Assembly (NCBI GenBank): GCA_903927185.1
Contig: CAIYLW010000084.1
Coordinates: 156,268-220,267 of the forward strand
Length of the DNA: 64,000 nt
Source of the DNA: an uncultured Bacteroidota bacterium
Lineage (GTDB): Bacteria > Bacteroidota > Bacteroidia > Chitinophagales > Chitinophagaceae
Direction: 5' to 3'
The notes under the pieces were generated by a model. That model was not told the DNA's origin. It was given only the letters and a program-made list of their open reading frames with translations, and did no database searches. The position numbers and the translations under genes are program-made. Positions 36,861 to 45,891 of the stretch are shown here, piece after piece (position 1 is the first letter of the stretch; the number at the start of each line of letters is the position of its first letter).

Positions 36861-36894
36861 CAAAAAAAGCTATTCCGAAGAATAGCTTTTTTTG
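36861..36894. terminator. Bidirectional intrinsic terminator
   Basis: A perfect 14-bp stem (36861-36874/36881-36894), extendable by one inner C-G pair, carries A and T runs and sits between the convergent RND transporter and TlpA-like genes, so it can serve both. Confidence 0.85.
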
Positions 36895-36916
36895 TACTTT
36901 GTAATTATTGGCTTGA

Positions 36917-38050
36917 TTATTTCTTAATCAAAAGTTCAGTTAATTTCTTTTCTAAATCAGCACCCCTTAGGCTACTAGCGATTATCTTACCACTTGGATC
37001 TATCAATACATTAAAAGGAATACCATCAAATTTATATTGACCCACTACGGTACTTTCCCATTTTTTTAAATCACTTATTTGTGTCCATACTAAGCCATCA
37101 TCTTTTACTGCCTGAAGCCATTCTTCTTTTCCTTCATCTAAAGAAACGCCAAGTACAGTAAAATTTTTATCCTTGAATTTCTGATAAACGGCTACCACAT
37201 TTGGATTTTCATTTCTACAAGGACCACACCAGCTTGCCCAAAAATCTACTAAAACATATTTGCCTTTGAAACTACTCAATGAAACCGTTTTACCTGAAGC
37301 ATCCGGCATGGTAATTTCGGGTGCCTGCTGATTTAATAGCCCGTAAGAAGAAGAAGCAGTATTTGCTGCTTGCACAGTAAGCATTGATTTTAATTTTGCA
37401 AGTCCATCATGCTCTTTAAATGCATCTGCTGAAAGTATGGCTAAAGCCTTTAAGTCTTCTGTTTTCATGGTTCTCGATGCAAGTCCAATTGCATAATATC
37501 TAACAGCAGGGCTAGGAGATTTTTTAATGAAATCACTAACAAAAGAATTTAGGGCAGCTACTTGATTGTCTCTCAATAAGCTTGCAACTGTTAATGCACT
37601 ATCACTTGCTTTTTGTTTTTGCAAACTATCTAGAACTCCAAAAGCTTTATATAAAATAGAATCTTTGGCATGATAATTTTCCATTAATTCATGAAGTGAT
37701 GCGGTAGCTGGTGATCCTTCAACTTCATACAAACGAAAATGGGCCATATCAATTTTGAGTCGAATACTTTTACTATCGTTAACTACTAAAACTGCTGGAC
37801 CTTTTTCTAATTGTAACCGATATAGACCCTCTTCTTTAGCATGAGAGCGAAGTTCAAAATTGCCTGAATTCTTTAAAGTAGCAGAGTCAAGTACTACGGG
37901 CTGTTCACCTGCAAAAGGAATTTCTTGCAGATAAATTTTTTGTTCAGGAGTATTTAAAAATTTACCACTTACTACAAATGGTCCGTGTTTTTTTTCTGTG
38001 CAAGAAATTAAAACGGCTGATAATAAACAAAGCCAAAGGATTTTTTTCAT
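36917..38050 (-). CDS. TlpA-like thiol-disulfide oxidoreductase lipoprotein with DUF4369 domain
   Basis: A 377-residue envelope protein. A lipoprotein signal (lipobox LISC, cysteine near residue 17) precedes a DUF4369 domain (about 25-130) and a helical spacer. The C-terminal thioredoxin domain (about 245-375) has FWASWCGPCRNE with C275 and C278 and the cis-proline segment GIPFNVLID. It most likely reduces disulfides in periplasmic or outer-membrane proteins, for example in cytochrome c maturation; this is inferred from the TlpA/ResA family. It shares a bidirectional terminator with the convergent transporter gene. Confidence 0.87.
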   Translation of the reverse strand: MKKILWLCLLSAVLISCTEKKHGPFVVSGKFLNTPEQKIYLQEIPFAGEQPVVLDSATLKNSGNFELRSHAKEEGLYRLQLEKGPAVLVVNDSKSIRLKIDMAHFRLYEVEGSPATASLHELMENYHAKDSILYKAFGVLDSLQKQKASDSALTVASLLRDNQVAALNSFVSDFIKKSPSPAVRYYAIGLASRTMKTEDLKALAILSADAFKEHDGLAKLKSMLTVQAANTASSSYGLLNQQAPEITMPDASGKTVSLSSFKGKYVLVDFWASWCGPCRNENPNVVAVYQKFKDKNFTVLGVSLDEGKEEWLQAVKDDGLVWTQISDLKKWESTVVGQYKFDGIPFNVLIDPSGKIIASSLRGADLEKKLTELLIKK

Positions 38051-38081
38051 ATGATTAGTGTTTGCCCAAGTGGGCCTATTT

Positions 38082-39533
38082 TTATTTTTGTAATGCTTTT
38101 TCTAGTAAATCGGTAACGATTTTTGGGTCAGCCTTTCCTTTACTCAATTTTTTTACTTCCCCCACAAATAAACCAATCAAACCTTTTTTCCCTTTCTGAT
38201 ACTCTGTAACTTTATCTGGCATTTTTGTGATTACTTCCTCGATCCATTTTTCTATTTCACTAGTATCACTTACTTGTAACAAATTCAATGATTCAGCAAT
38301 GTATAATGCAGTTGAATGACTGTTTTGAATTAATAGCGGCATTATTTTAGAGGAGCAAACAGAAAAATTTACTTTCCCCTCATCTACTAATTTTAATAAT
38401 TCTACTAATTTTTCTGGTGCTAATGTAAGCTGTTCAATACTAAGATGATACTCGTGTAACCACTGTCTAACAGGTCCAAGAATCCAATTGGCAGAGGCTT
38501 TGTAGTTATCAGTAAGTTCAGTAACAGCATTAAAATAGTTAGAAGTTGCTAATTCTTCAGATAATTGATGGGCATCGTATTGACTGAGTCCTAATTCGTT
38601 TTGGTATTTTTCTTGTAATTCATTAGGCAATACCGGTAGCTCTGCCGCAATACTATTTATAAAGGATTCCGTTAAATGAAAAGGTGCTAAATCGGGATCT
38701 GGAAAATATCTGTAATCATTTGCTTCTTCTTTATCACGAATAGCAAAAGTGGTATCATTAGAAGCATCAAAACTTCTGGTTTGTTGTTGAACGGTTTTCC
38801 CTGCATCTAAAATAGCAGCCAAACGTTCAGCTTCAAATTCAATTGCTTTTTTTACATTACGAATGCTGTTTACATTTTTTACCTCTACACGAGTGCCTAA
38901 TTTATTACTGCCTTTAGGTTTCAGTGAGATATTTGCATCACAGCGTAAGCTTCCCTCTTCCATATTACCATCACAAATACCTAACCATCTAACTAACTTT
39001 CTGATTTCTGTCACGTATTGATAAGCTTCTTCTGCAGAAAAGATATCTGGTTCCGTAACAATTTCAATGAGTGGTGTGCCAGCTCTGTTTAAATCGATAC
39101 AAGTATAATGATCATCTAAATCGTGTATGCTTTTACCCGCATCTTCCTCTAAATGAATTCTATTTAATTGCACATTTCTAAAAGAGCCATTATCAGTTTT
39201 GATCCGGACTAATCCTCCTTTACAAATGGGTGTGGTGTGTTGGGAAATCTGGTAACCTTTTGGAAGATCTGGGTAGAAATAATTTTTGCGAGCAAAATAA
39301 TTGTCTTTCTCAATTTCGCAAGAACAAGCTAATCCCATTCTGATGGCATAATTAACTGCCTTCCTATTTGTTTTAGGAAGGGTTCCTGGATGTCCCAAGG
39401 TAATTGGACTAACATGTGTATTTGGTTTAGCACCAAATACTGTGCTATCACCACAAAATAATTTGCTAATAGTAGCCAATTGGGCGTGTACTTCAAGCCC
39501 AATAACTACATCGTATTTTTCACTCCATGACAT
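38082..39533 (-). CDS. gatB: Asp/Glu-tRNA amidotransferase subunit B
   Basis: GatB is the kinase/transamidase subunit of GatCAB, which converts Glu-tRNA(Gln) and Asp-tRNA(Asn) to the amidated forms. The 483-residue protein has the classical VIGLEVHAQL start, FCGDSTVFGA, YFYPDLPKGYQISQ, and the GSLRCDANIS block, followed by the C-terminal YqeY-like tail domain. ATG at 39533 is chosen: the alternative TTG three codons upstream is itself part of a TATTTTTG promoter-like element. gatA and gatC are elsewhere. Confidence 0.95.
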   Translation of the reverse strand: MSWSEKYDVVIGLEVHAQLATISKLFCGDSTVFGAKPNTHVSPITLGHPGTLPKTNRKAVNYAIRMGLACSCEIEKDNYFARKNYFYPDLPKGYQISQHTTPICKGGLVRIKTDNGSFRNVQLNRIHLEEDAGKSIHDLDDHYTCIDLNRAGTPLIEIVTEPDIFSAEEAYQYVTEIRKLVRWLGICDGNMEEGSLRCDANISLKPKGSNKLGTRVEVKNVNSIRNVKKAIEFEAERLAAILDAGKTVQQQTRSFDASNDTTFAIRDKEEANDYRYFPDPDLAPFHLTESFINSIAAELPVLPNELQEKYQNELGLSQYDAHQLSEELATSNYFNAVTELTDNYKASANWILGPVRQWLHEYHLSIEQLTLAPEKLVELLKLVDEGKVNFSVCSSKIMPLLIQNSHSTALYIAESLNLLQVSDTSEIEKWIEEVITKMPDKVTEYQKGKKGLIGLFVGEVKKLSKGKADPKIVTDLLEKALQK

Positions 39534-39539
39534 AGGTTG

Positions 39540-39547
39540 CAAAAATA
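39540..39547 (-). promoter_or_regulatory. -7-like element TATTTTTG directly before gatB
   Basis: The minus strand reads TATTTTTG ending 6 bases before the gatB ATG, matching TAnnTTTG. If used, the transcript would start almost at the ATG. The nearest upstream TTG is 27 bases away, so support is weak. Confidence 0.3.
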
Positions 39548-39606
39548 GCTTTCTCGGACCATAAGCTGTGTGACCAATATGGATTTATGCTTTATTTATA
39601 AAAAAA

Positions 39607-39626
39607 CCACGCTAAGAATAGCGTGG
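39607..39626 (-). terminator. Intrinsic terminator after the PDZ gene
   Basis: A perfect 8-bp GC-rich stem (39607-39614/39619-39626) with a 4-base loop is followed on the minus strand by a run of T (39606-39601 read as six T or more). It separates the PDZ gene from gatB. Confidence 0.8.
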
Positions 39627-39663
39627 CCGAAGTAACATGATAAAAATATTTAACTTGTTTTGA

Positions 39664-40578
39664 TTACAAATTAGCAGTTTTTAATTTTTTAGGGAACTTA
39701 ATATCAATAGTCTGTGACTTACCGCCTCTTTTAATCCCCATTTTGAAGGTTTCTCCTTCTTTTAAGTCTTTTAATTTTGCTTTTAAATCGTCAACCGATT
39801 TTATGTCTTTGCCATTAATTTCAGTAATGATATCATCTTCTTTCAATCCAGATTTTCCAGCAACCATTTCATCATCTACATCGGTTACTTTCACGCCATT
39901 TCCTTCTTCCAAATCTTCAATTTCAATTCCCAATCTTGGTCTGCCTCCACCATTATGGTATTCAAATGGAAATGATTTAGGGAAATCTGGCATTTTAGGC
40001 ATGTGAAAATTAAAGTCGCCTCCATCCATTTTAAAGGATTTGATATCAGTTTCCTTTCTCTTTCCCAAGACTGCAGTTGTTGTGTTTTCTTTTCCATCAC
40101 GTAAATAAGTAATGGTAATTTTTGTGTCTGGCTTAAATGAATGAATGGCTTCAACTAGTTCTGAACTAGATTCTATTTTACTATCATTTACTTTGGTAAT
40201 AATATCATTGCTTTGAAGACCAGCCTTTGCTGCGGCACTCTCTTTTGTTACTTCTGTTATTTTTACTCCTTTTTCTGCTTTCTCAGTAAGCACTCCTAAA
40301 AAAGAGCCATTGCTCATTTTAACTTCTGTCTCAAATTCAAAAGGAGGCATATTAAACTCAAAACCATCTTTCCCATGCACATTTATTTTAACTTTCTTAT
40401 GACTCAGCTTCTCCAGATCTTCATCTTTCCATTTGTCGGCAGGAACGCCATTGATAATTACTTTATCACCATCAGTAATAACGGTGAGTGTTTCTGTTTC
40501 TTTTTTTTCTTTCTGAGCAAAAACTGCTGAGCTAATTGAGGCAGCTAAAAAAAGCATGCCGAAATGTTTAATATTCAT
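39664..40578 (-). CDS. Exported double-PDZ-domain protein
   Basis: A 304-residue periplasmic protein with a signal peptide (residues 1-21, cleavage after VFAQ), a short DUF-like N-terminal region and two PDZ domains at about 90-172 and 213-295. Each PDZ has the carboxylate-loop-type segment (SFLGVL, RLGIEI) and the LxxxDIIxxxNxxxIxS helix-strand pattern. No protease triad is present, so it is a binding or chaperone protein rather than a DegP-like protease. ATG at 40578 is chosen because a promoter element lies inside the longer frame. The upstream region has phased repeats suggesting OmpR-type regulation. Confidence 0.85.
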   Translation of the reverse strand: MNIKHFGMLFLAASISSAVFAQKEKKETETLTVITDGDKVIINGVPADKWKDEDLEKLSHKKVKINVHGKDGFEFNMPPFEFETEVKMSNGSFLGVLTEKAEKGVKITEVTKESAAAKAGLQSNDIITKVNDSKIESSSELVEAIHSFKPDTKITITYLRDGKENTTTAVLGKRKETDIKSFKMDGGDFNFHMPKMPDFPKSFPFEYHNGGGRPRLGIEIEDLEEGNGVKVTDVDDEMVAGKSGLKEDDIITEINGKDIKSVDDLKAKLKDLKEGETFKMGIKRGGKSQTIDIKFPKKLKTANL

Positions 40579-40607
40579 TTGATTATTTTTTTTAGAGTTT
40601 GAATAAC

Positions 40608-40615
40608 CAAATGTA
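40608..40615 (-). promoter_or_regulatory. -7 element TACATTTG of the PDZ gene
   Basis: The minus strand reads TACATTTG, a full match to TAnnTTTG, 29 bases before the ATG at 40578. No TTG lies at the normal upstream spacing; instead three direct repeats begin 21 bases further upstream. Confidence 0.5.
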
Positions 40616-40636
40616 ATAGGAAGCAATATTAATTAA

Positions 40637-40663
40637 GGTTGAATTAAGGTTAATGGAGGTTAA
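40637..40663 (-). repeat. Three phased TTAACC-type direct repeats, candidate activator site
   Basis: On the minus strand TTAACC (40663-40658), TTAACC (40653-40648) and TCAACC (40642-40637) repeat at 10- and 11-bp intervals, one helical turn each. They sit 21-48 bases upstream of the -7 element, where an OmpR/PhoB-type activator would replace a missing -33 element. Confidence 0.5.
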
Positions 40664-40687
40664 AAAAGTGATTGTAAAAAAAAGTTC

Positions 40688-40718
40688 ACCCCTCTTATCA
40701 GCAAGCAGCAGGAGGGGT
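40688..40718 (-). terminator. Possible second terminator after alaS
   Basis: A perfect 7-bp GC-rich stem (40688-40694/40712-40718) with a 17-base loop is followed on the minus strand by GAAC and eight T bases. It lies just beyond the main alaS terminator and before the PDZ promoter. Confidence 0.4.
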
Positions 40719-40726
40719 ATAAAAAA

Positions 40727-40752
40727 TAATCCTAGGCGATAGCCTAGGATTA
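40727..40752 (-). terminator. Intrinsic terminator of alaS
   Basis: A perfect 11-bp stem (40727-40737/40742-40752) with a GATA/TATC tetraloop is followed on the minus strand by a T run. It lies 38 bp after the alaS stop. Confidence 0.8.
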
Positions 40753-40790
40753 AAATATTTAAGTTAAACAAATGATTGTTTTTTCTTCAC

Positions 40791-43445
40791 TTAATTTGCC
40801 AGGAGTAAATTCCTAATTTGAGCAATCACTTCCTGCAAATTACTCGCGTCCTGTCCGCCTGCTGTGGCAAGGGTTTTTTGTCCGCCGCCGCCGCCTTTAA
40901 TTAGTGGGGTGATGATTTCTTTAATCATTTTCGGTGCTTCTAAATTTTTCTCTGCGCTAACATTATCCGACATTAAAATACAAACTGCTGCCTTGCCCCC
41001 AATATTGGCAACTAGTGTAATCAGATAGTTTTCTCCAAGATCAAGTCTTAGATCGAAAGCCAGTTTTTTTAGTTGATCTGCGTTACTCACTTCTACTTCT
41101 TTGCCAATAAAGTAAGCTTCTCCACTTGCCATCTGGAAAGACTCACGCTCGCTTAGTATCTCTTTTTTTATCACGAGTAATTGCTTCGCTTCCAGGGATT
41201 CTAATTTCTTTTCTAGTTCTTGTTTTTCTTGAATAATTTTTTCAACAGCTTTCAGGGGCTCTTTAGTTTTTAATAAATTACCTACTTCTTTCAATCCGGC
41301 AAATTGTTCATTTAAATAATTAAATGCCTTATCTCCAGTAAAAGCTTCGATTCTTCTAACCCCAGCTGCTACAGCAGCTTCTGAAATGATTTTAAATACC
41401 CCAATCATTCCGGTATTGATTACATGCGTCCCGCCACATAATTCTACAGAATATTTCGGATTAACTACCACTACTCTTACTGTATTGCCATATTTTTCTC
41501 CAAATAATGCCATCGCTCCAAGTTTTAAAGCTTCTTCTTTTGGCATTTCAGTGATTACAACTGAAATATTTTCTCTGATTTTATCATTCACAATTTTTTC
41601 GACAAGACGAATTTCTTCATCAGTTACTCGGGCAAAATGTGAAAAGTCGAAACGCAAACATTCGTCATTTACTAAAGAACCTTTTTGTGCCACATGATTA
41701 CCTAAGACCTGACGCAAAGCCGCATGCATCAAGTGAGTAGCTGTATGATTATAGCTGGTATATAGTCTTCTCTCAATATTTATAGCAGCAGTTAAGTCTG
41801 TTGTGATATTGGTTGGTAAAGTATCTGTAAAGTGAACGATTAAGTCATTCTCTTTTTTGGTATCAGTTACCAAAATTTTCTCTTCCCCAAATTGCAAGTA
41901 ACCAATATCACCAATTTGTCCGCCACTCTCTGCATAAAAAGGGGTTGTGGCTAATACCATTTGATATTGTTCCTTCCCTTTCGATTTTATTTTGCGGTAT
42001 TTAGTTACTCGGGTAGTGACAAAAATGTCGTTGTATCCTACAAAGCCTTCCCCTTTATCTTCTTTTAAAACTATCCAGTCTTCTGTGTCTAAAACAGAGG
42101 CTGCTCTACTTCTATTTTTCTGTTGAAGCATTTCTGCTTCAAATCCTTTCTCGTCAATACTGATATTGTTTTCAGAAGCTATTAAACGAGTGAGATCAAT
42201 CGGGAATCCAAATGTGTCGAATAATTCAAAAACAGCTTTTCCTTCAATTTCTTTGGAAACAGTTGCTGCACTAGCTGTAACCATATCGTCTATTCTTTTC
42301 AAGCCTTTATCCAATGTTCTTAAAAATGCGTCTTCTTCTTCCCTTACCACTTTTGAAACAAAATCTAATTGTTGTTTTAATTCAGGAAATACCGTTTCGA
42401 ATTGAGTTGCTAATTGAGGAAGTAGTTGATGTAATAAAGGTTGTTTATAATTCAAATAAGAATAATAATAGCGTACTGCACGGCGTAAGATTCTACGAAT
42501 TACATAACCTGCTCCAGTATTTGATGGCAACTGACCATCTGCGATAGTAAAAGAAATAGCTCGAATATGATCTGCAATCACACGGAAAGCAATGGCTTCT
42601 TTACTGGAACTGAAATCGTATTTCTTTTTGCAAATCAGTTCAACAACTGAAATGGTACCTGTAAATACATCGGTATCATAATTACTTGTTTTTCCTTGTA
42701 TCACACGAACCAATCTTTCAAAACCCATACCTGTATCTACGTGCTTTGCAGGTAATGATTCTAACGTTCCATCTTTTAAGCGATTGAATTGCATGAACAC
42801 ATTATTCCAGATTTCAATTACTTGCGGATGATCGTTGTTAACTAAATTTTTGCCATCAACTCCTGCCCGCTCTTCATTAGTACGGCAATCCACGTGTATT
42901 TCACTACAAGGACCACATGGACCGGTATCACCCATCTCCCAGAAATTATCTTTTTTATTTCCTAAGAGAATCCTATCGGGGCTGATTACTTTTTTCCATT
43001 CTTCAAGTGCTTCATGATCTCTTTCCAGATTTTCTTTTATATCACCTTCAAAAATGGTGACGTATAAGCGTTCTTTATCAATTTTATATACTTCGGTCAA
43101 GAGCTCCCAACTCCATGCAATGGCATCTGATTTAAAATAATTTCCAAAACTCCAGTTACCAAGCATTTCAAACATGGTATGGTGATAGGTGTCTACACCA
43201 ACTTCTTCTAGGTCGTTGTGCTTGCCACTAACGCGTAAACATTTTTGTGTATCCGCCACTCTTGGAAAAGGTGCATGCTTATTTCCAAGAAAGTAATCTT
43301 TGAACTGATTCATGCCCGCATTGGTAAATAAAAGTGTTGGATCGTTTTTTACGACAATGGGTGCTGATGCCACAATCTGATGTTCTTTTGAAGCAAAAAA
43401 ATCTAAAAACTGCTGGCGTATCTGGGCACTGGTCATCATTTTCAT
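40791..43445 (-). CDS. alaS: Alanyl-tRNA synthetase
   Basis: AlaRS charges tRNA(Ala) and edits mischarged Ser/Gly. The 884-residue protein shows all expected parts: class II catalytic domain with FTNAGMNQFKDYFLG and the GNWSFGNYFK block, the tRNA-recognition domain, the editing domain with HTATHLMHAAL and CGGTHVINTG zinc-type motifs, and the C-terminal C-Ala domain with GGGGGQKTLATAGGQ. Length is standard. It is a single gene with its own terminator and is divergent from an M23 peptidase gene, as often in Bacteroidota. Confidence 0.97.
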   Translation of the reverse strand: MKMMTSAQIRQQFLDFFASKEHQIVASAPIVVKNDPTLLFTNAGMNQFKDYFLGNKHAPFPRVADTQKCLRVSGKHNDLEEVGVDTYHHTMFEMLGNWSFGNYFKSDAIAWSWELLTEVYKIDKERLYVTIFEGDIKENLERDHEALEEWKKVISPDRILLGNKKDNFWEMGDTGPCGPCSEIHVDCRTNEERAGVDGKNLVNNDHPQVIEIWNNVFMQFNRLKDGTLESLPAKHVDTGMGFERLVRVIQGKTSNYDTDVFTGTISVVELICKKKYDFSSSKEAIAFRVIADHIRAISFTIADGQLPSNTGAGYVIRRILRRAVRYYYSYLNYKQPLLHQLLPQLATQFETVFPELKQQLDFVSKVVREEEDAFLRTLDKGLKRIDDMVTASAATVSKEIEGKAVFELFDTFGFPIDLTRLIASENNISIDEKGFEAEMLQQKNRSRAASVLDTEDWIVLKEDKGEGFVGYNDIFVTTRVTKYRKIKSKGKEQYQMVLATTPFYAESGGQIGDIGYLQFGEEKILVTDTKKENDLIVHFTDTLPTNITTDLTAAINIERRLYTSYNHTATHLMHAALRQVLGNHVAQKGSLVNDECLRFDFSHFARVTDEEIRLVEKIVNDKIRENISVVITEMPKEEALKLGAMALFGEKYGNTVRVVVVNPKYSVELCGGTHVINTGMIGVFKIISEAAVAAGVRRIEAFTGDKAFNYLNEQFAGLKEVGNLLKTKEPLKAVEKIIQEKQELEKKLESLEAKQLLVIKKEILSERESFQMASGEAYFIGKEVEVSNADQLKKLAFDLRLDLGENYLITLVANIGGKAAVCILMSDNVSAEKNLEAPKMIKEIITPLIKGGGGGQKTLATAGGQDASNLQEVIAQIRNLLLAN

Positions 43446-43583
43446 TCAAAATTTTAATCAATTGATAAGTCCGTAGAAACTATCTTTGAGAGCTTTTCCG
43501 GGGTAGCAAAGGTAAGGATAACCTAACTTAAAAATCGGAGTTGGCAGTAAGCAGAATTTAGACTTTTGCAAAATTATGGCAGT

Positions 43584-43591
43584 TAAATTTG
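43584..43591 (+). promoter_or_regulatory. -7-like element TAAATTTG of the M23 peptidase gene
   Basis: TAAATTTG matches TAnnTTTG and ends 42 bases before the ATG at 43634. A TTG at 43566-43568 gives a 15-base spacer, slightly short. The element overlaps the beginning of a longer frame and so supports the later start. Confidence 0.4.
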
Positions 43592-43633
43592 CATATTTGC
43601 ATGCCTTTTGCTGTTCTTTTGATTGTTAGAAGC

Positions 43634-44605
43634 ATGAAAAAAATCAAATACTACTATAATACACATACTCTCCGCTATGAAAAGCTGGAAGTGCCTCTTC
43701 GGGTAATATTGCTTCAGGTATTCGGTTTTATTACGGCCTGTATTGTAACTGGCTTACTGATCGTTTTTATCATTTTCAAATATATAGATAGCCCCAAAGA
43801 GAAAATTCTTCGTCAGGAAAATGATGACATGAAGGAAAGCTATGGCCTTTTACAAGATCGAATGAATGAGTTGGAATTACAAATGGACGAATTAGAAAAT
43901 AGGGATAATAATGTGTATCGTTCTATTTTTGGTTCTGATCCAGTTCCTGATAGTGCCAGGGTAAAGGATATGGAGAAAAAGAACGAAGTGAAACTTGTTA
44001 CAAGATTAGGAGAAGGAGAATTGGTAAGGAGTGTAACTTCTCAATTAAATAATCTTTCTCTTAGATCTGCTTACCAAGACAAGTCATATGTTTTGATAAA
44101 CGACTTAGTAAAAAATAAAGAGAAGCTGCTCAATGCAACTCCTTCTATACAACCCGTTAGCAACAAAAATTTAAATAGAATAGGAGCAGGTTTTGGATAT
44201 CGAATTGACCCAGTGTATAAAGATCGTCGTAATCATTTAGGCATGGACTTCACTGCTCCACAAGGTACACCAATATATGCTACAGCTGATGGTATCGTTA
44301 AAGATGCTGGCTTTAATACAGGTGGATTTGGGAATCGTGTAGTGATCAATCATGGATTTGGTTATGAAACATTATATGGTCATATGATTCGTATAAAAGC
44401 TCGTGTGGGACAAAAAGTAAAAAGGGGAGAAGTAATTGGATATGTTGGGAATACTGGAAAGAGTACTGGTCCACATTGCCATTATGAAGTACACAGAAGT
44501 GGAATTCCTGTTGATCCAATTTATTATTATTATAATGATTTAACACCAGCACAGTTTGATAGGATTTTAAAACTAGCGGCAGCAAGTAATCAAAGTTTAG
44601 ACTAA
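43634..44605 (+). CDS. Membrane-anchored M23 family metallopeptidase
   Basis: A 323-residue peptidoglycan endopeptidase of the LytM type. After a short cytoplasmic N terminus there is one membrane helix (about 21-48) and a coiled coil (about 55-95). The LytM domain (about 175-310) has the zinc ligands H201 and D205 in HLGMDF and H283 in the HCH motif (H281, H283), so it should be catalytically active, unlike EnvC/NlpD-type degenerate forms. It is followed after 13 bp by a small membrane-protein gene. ATG at 43634 gives the natural MKKIKYYYNTHTLRYE start. Confidence 0.9.
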   Translation: MKKIKYYYNTHTLRYEKLEVPLRVILLQVFGFITACIVTGLLIVFIIFKYIDSPKEKILRQENDDMKESYGLLQDRMNELELQMDELENRDNNVYRSIFGSDPVPDSARVKDMEKKNEVKLVTRLGEGELVRSVTSQLNNLSLRSAYQDKSYVLINDLVKNKEKLLNATPSIQPVSNKNLNRIGAGFGYRIDPVYKDRRNHLGMDFTAPQGTPIYATADGIVKDAGFNTGGFGNRVVINHGFGYETLYGHMIRIKARVGQKVKRGEVIGYVGNTGKSTGPHCHYEVHRSGIPVDPIYYYYNDLTPAQFDRILKLAAASNQSLD

Positions 44606-44618
44606 TTAATTTCTACTT

Positions 44619-44849
44619 ATGGAACCAGGCGTAAAAGAATATCTAATTCGTATTTTAAACACAATTTCTTTATCTGCTTTATGTTTAATCCTGAATATAA
44701 CCGCGGGAATAAAATATGAGTTAGCATTTATAGATGATAAGTTACTATGGAAGAATGTAGCTTTTTATATTTTTTTATTAGTTAGTTTAACTGGGATGGT
44801 ATTATATATTATCAAAATCTGGCGAAAGCCTTTGGACTTTGATAAATAA
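44619..44849 (+). CDS. Small two-helix membrane protein
   Basis: A 76-residue protein with two hydrophobic segments (about 12-32 and 46-65) and short polar ends; no family recognised. It starts 13 bp after the M23 peptidase gene and is followed directly by a terminator, so it is the second gene of that transcript. The clean frame, ATG start and operon position support a real gene. Confidence 0.65.
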   Translation: MEPGVKEYLIRILNTISLSALCLILNITAGIKYELAFIDDKLLWKNVAFYIFLLVSLTGMVLYIIKIWRKPLDFDK

Positions 44850-44850
44850 T

Positions 44851-44894
44851 AAAACCGGCAATTACAAAAATTAATTCAATGCAATGCCGGTTTT
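44851..44894. terminator. Bidirectional intrinsic terminator
   Basis: A perfect 10-bp stem (44851-44860/44885-44894) with A and T runs lies between the convergent small membrane-protein and prohibitin-like genes. The loop is long (24 bases). Confidence 0.7.
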
Positions 44895-44910
44895 ATTTTA
44901 GTTTTTAATT

Positions 44911-45825
44911 CTAGTTCTTACCTTCCTTAGTATCGATTATTACCGGAGTACTTCCTTTCCCCATAATAATTACTTTCGAATTAGGTGAGGTAACTAATCC
45001 CTTCATTACCTGAATATTTTCATACTGCAATTGTTTGTCGGTAAGTCCAGAACTCATGATACGCTGATAATCAGCGATACCCTGTGCTTCCACACGTTTA
45101 CGTTCAGCCTCTTGCTTTTCTTTCTGTAATACGAATTCCATTTTTTGAGCTTCTTGCTCTGCTTTGATCTTTTCCTCAATAGAAGCTTTTACTGTAGCAG
45201 GTAATGTTATATTTCTAACAAGCAATTGCTCCAATACAAGGCCTCTTTTTTTGAAGTCGGATTCTATTGTTTTAAATATTCTAGTTTGAAATTCATCCCT
45301 CCTAGTTGAATAAAGATCAACCGCAGTATAGTATACAGCGTTATCCCGAATTTTTGTTCGAGTAATTGGACGAACAACTTTGTCTTTAAAATCCATCCCC
45401 GTTTCTTTTACCAGCATCGGGGCTTCAGTTGCCATTACACGATAAAGTACGGTAAGGTCGATTACCACTTCCAAACCATCTGCAGTTAAAACGCGAATGG
45501 CATCATCACCTGCCACATCACCTTCATTATGCACTCCACTCATGGTATAGTTCTGTGTTTTAATATCGATTTTGTTCACATCAACTAGTGGATTTACAAA
45601 AGTTAGTCCGCTTGTAAGTACATCGTTTTGCACTTTTCCGAATATCGATTTAACTCCAATTTGACCTGCATCAATTTGTTTAACACAAGAAGAAAGTATT
45701 CCAAGCACAAAAATTCCCAATCCCACTAATCTGGCAGTACCTGCATAATTTGGAAGTGGATGAGGTTGTGCTTTTAAATAAAATGCGGCGATGAAAATAA
45801 ACAAGCCGAGAAGGATAAGTACCAT
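44911..45825 (-). CDS. Prohibitin/SPFH-domain membrane protein
   Basis: A 304-residue SPFH-family protein that forms ring-like scaffolds on the inner membrane. Two hydrophobic segments at the N terminus (about 2-18 and 33-47) are followed by the SPFH domain (about 50-210, with GQIGVKSIFGKVQ and VVIDLTVLYRV) and a long alpha-helical coiled region (about 210-260) rich in E, K and Q, matching prohibitin. Relatives bind the FtsH protease, but that link is inferred. Single gene. Confidence 0.88.
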   Translation of the reverse strand: MVLILLGLFIFIAAFYLKAQPHPLPNYAGTARLVGLGIFVLGILSSCVKQIDAGQIGVKSIFGKVQNDVLTSGLTFVNPLVDVNKIDIKTQNYTMSGVHNEGDVAGDDAIRVLTADGLEVVIDLTVLYRVMATEAPMLVKETGMDFKDKVVRPITRTKIRDNAVYYTAVDLYSTRRDEFQTRIFKTIESDFKKRGLVLEQLLVRNITLPATVKASIEEKIKAEQEAQKMEFVLQKEKQEAERKRVEAQGIADYQRIMSSGLTDKQLQYENIQVMKGLVTSPNSKVIIMGKGSTPVIIDTKEGKN

Positions 45826-45891
45826 AATTTGTTAGTTGATTGATATATTAATAGGTAGCAGAATAAATGAAAACATTACAAAAATAAAAAA

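Noticed and set aside
39743..40006. Plus-strand open frame inside the PDZ gene
   Set aside because: Serine/phenylalanine-rich shadow frame opposite a well-supported gene.
40579..40626. N-terminal extension of the PDZ protein
   Set aside because: It would hide the signal peptide behind polar residues and it contains the -7 element.
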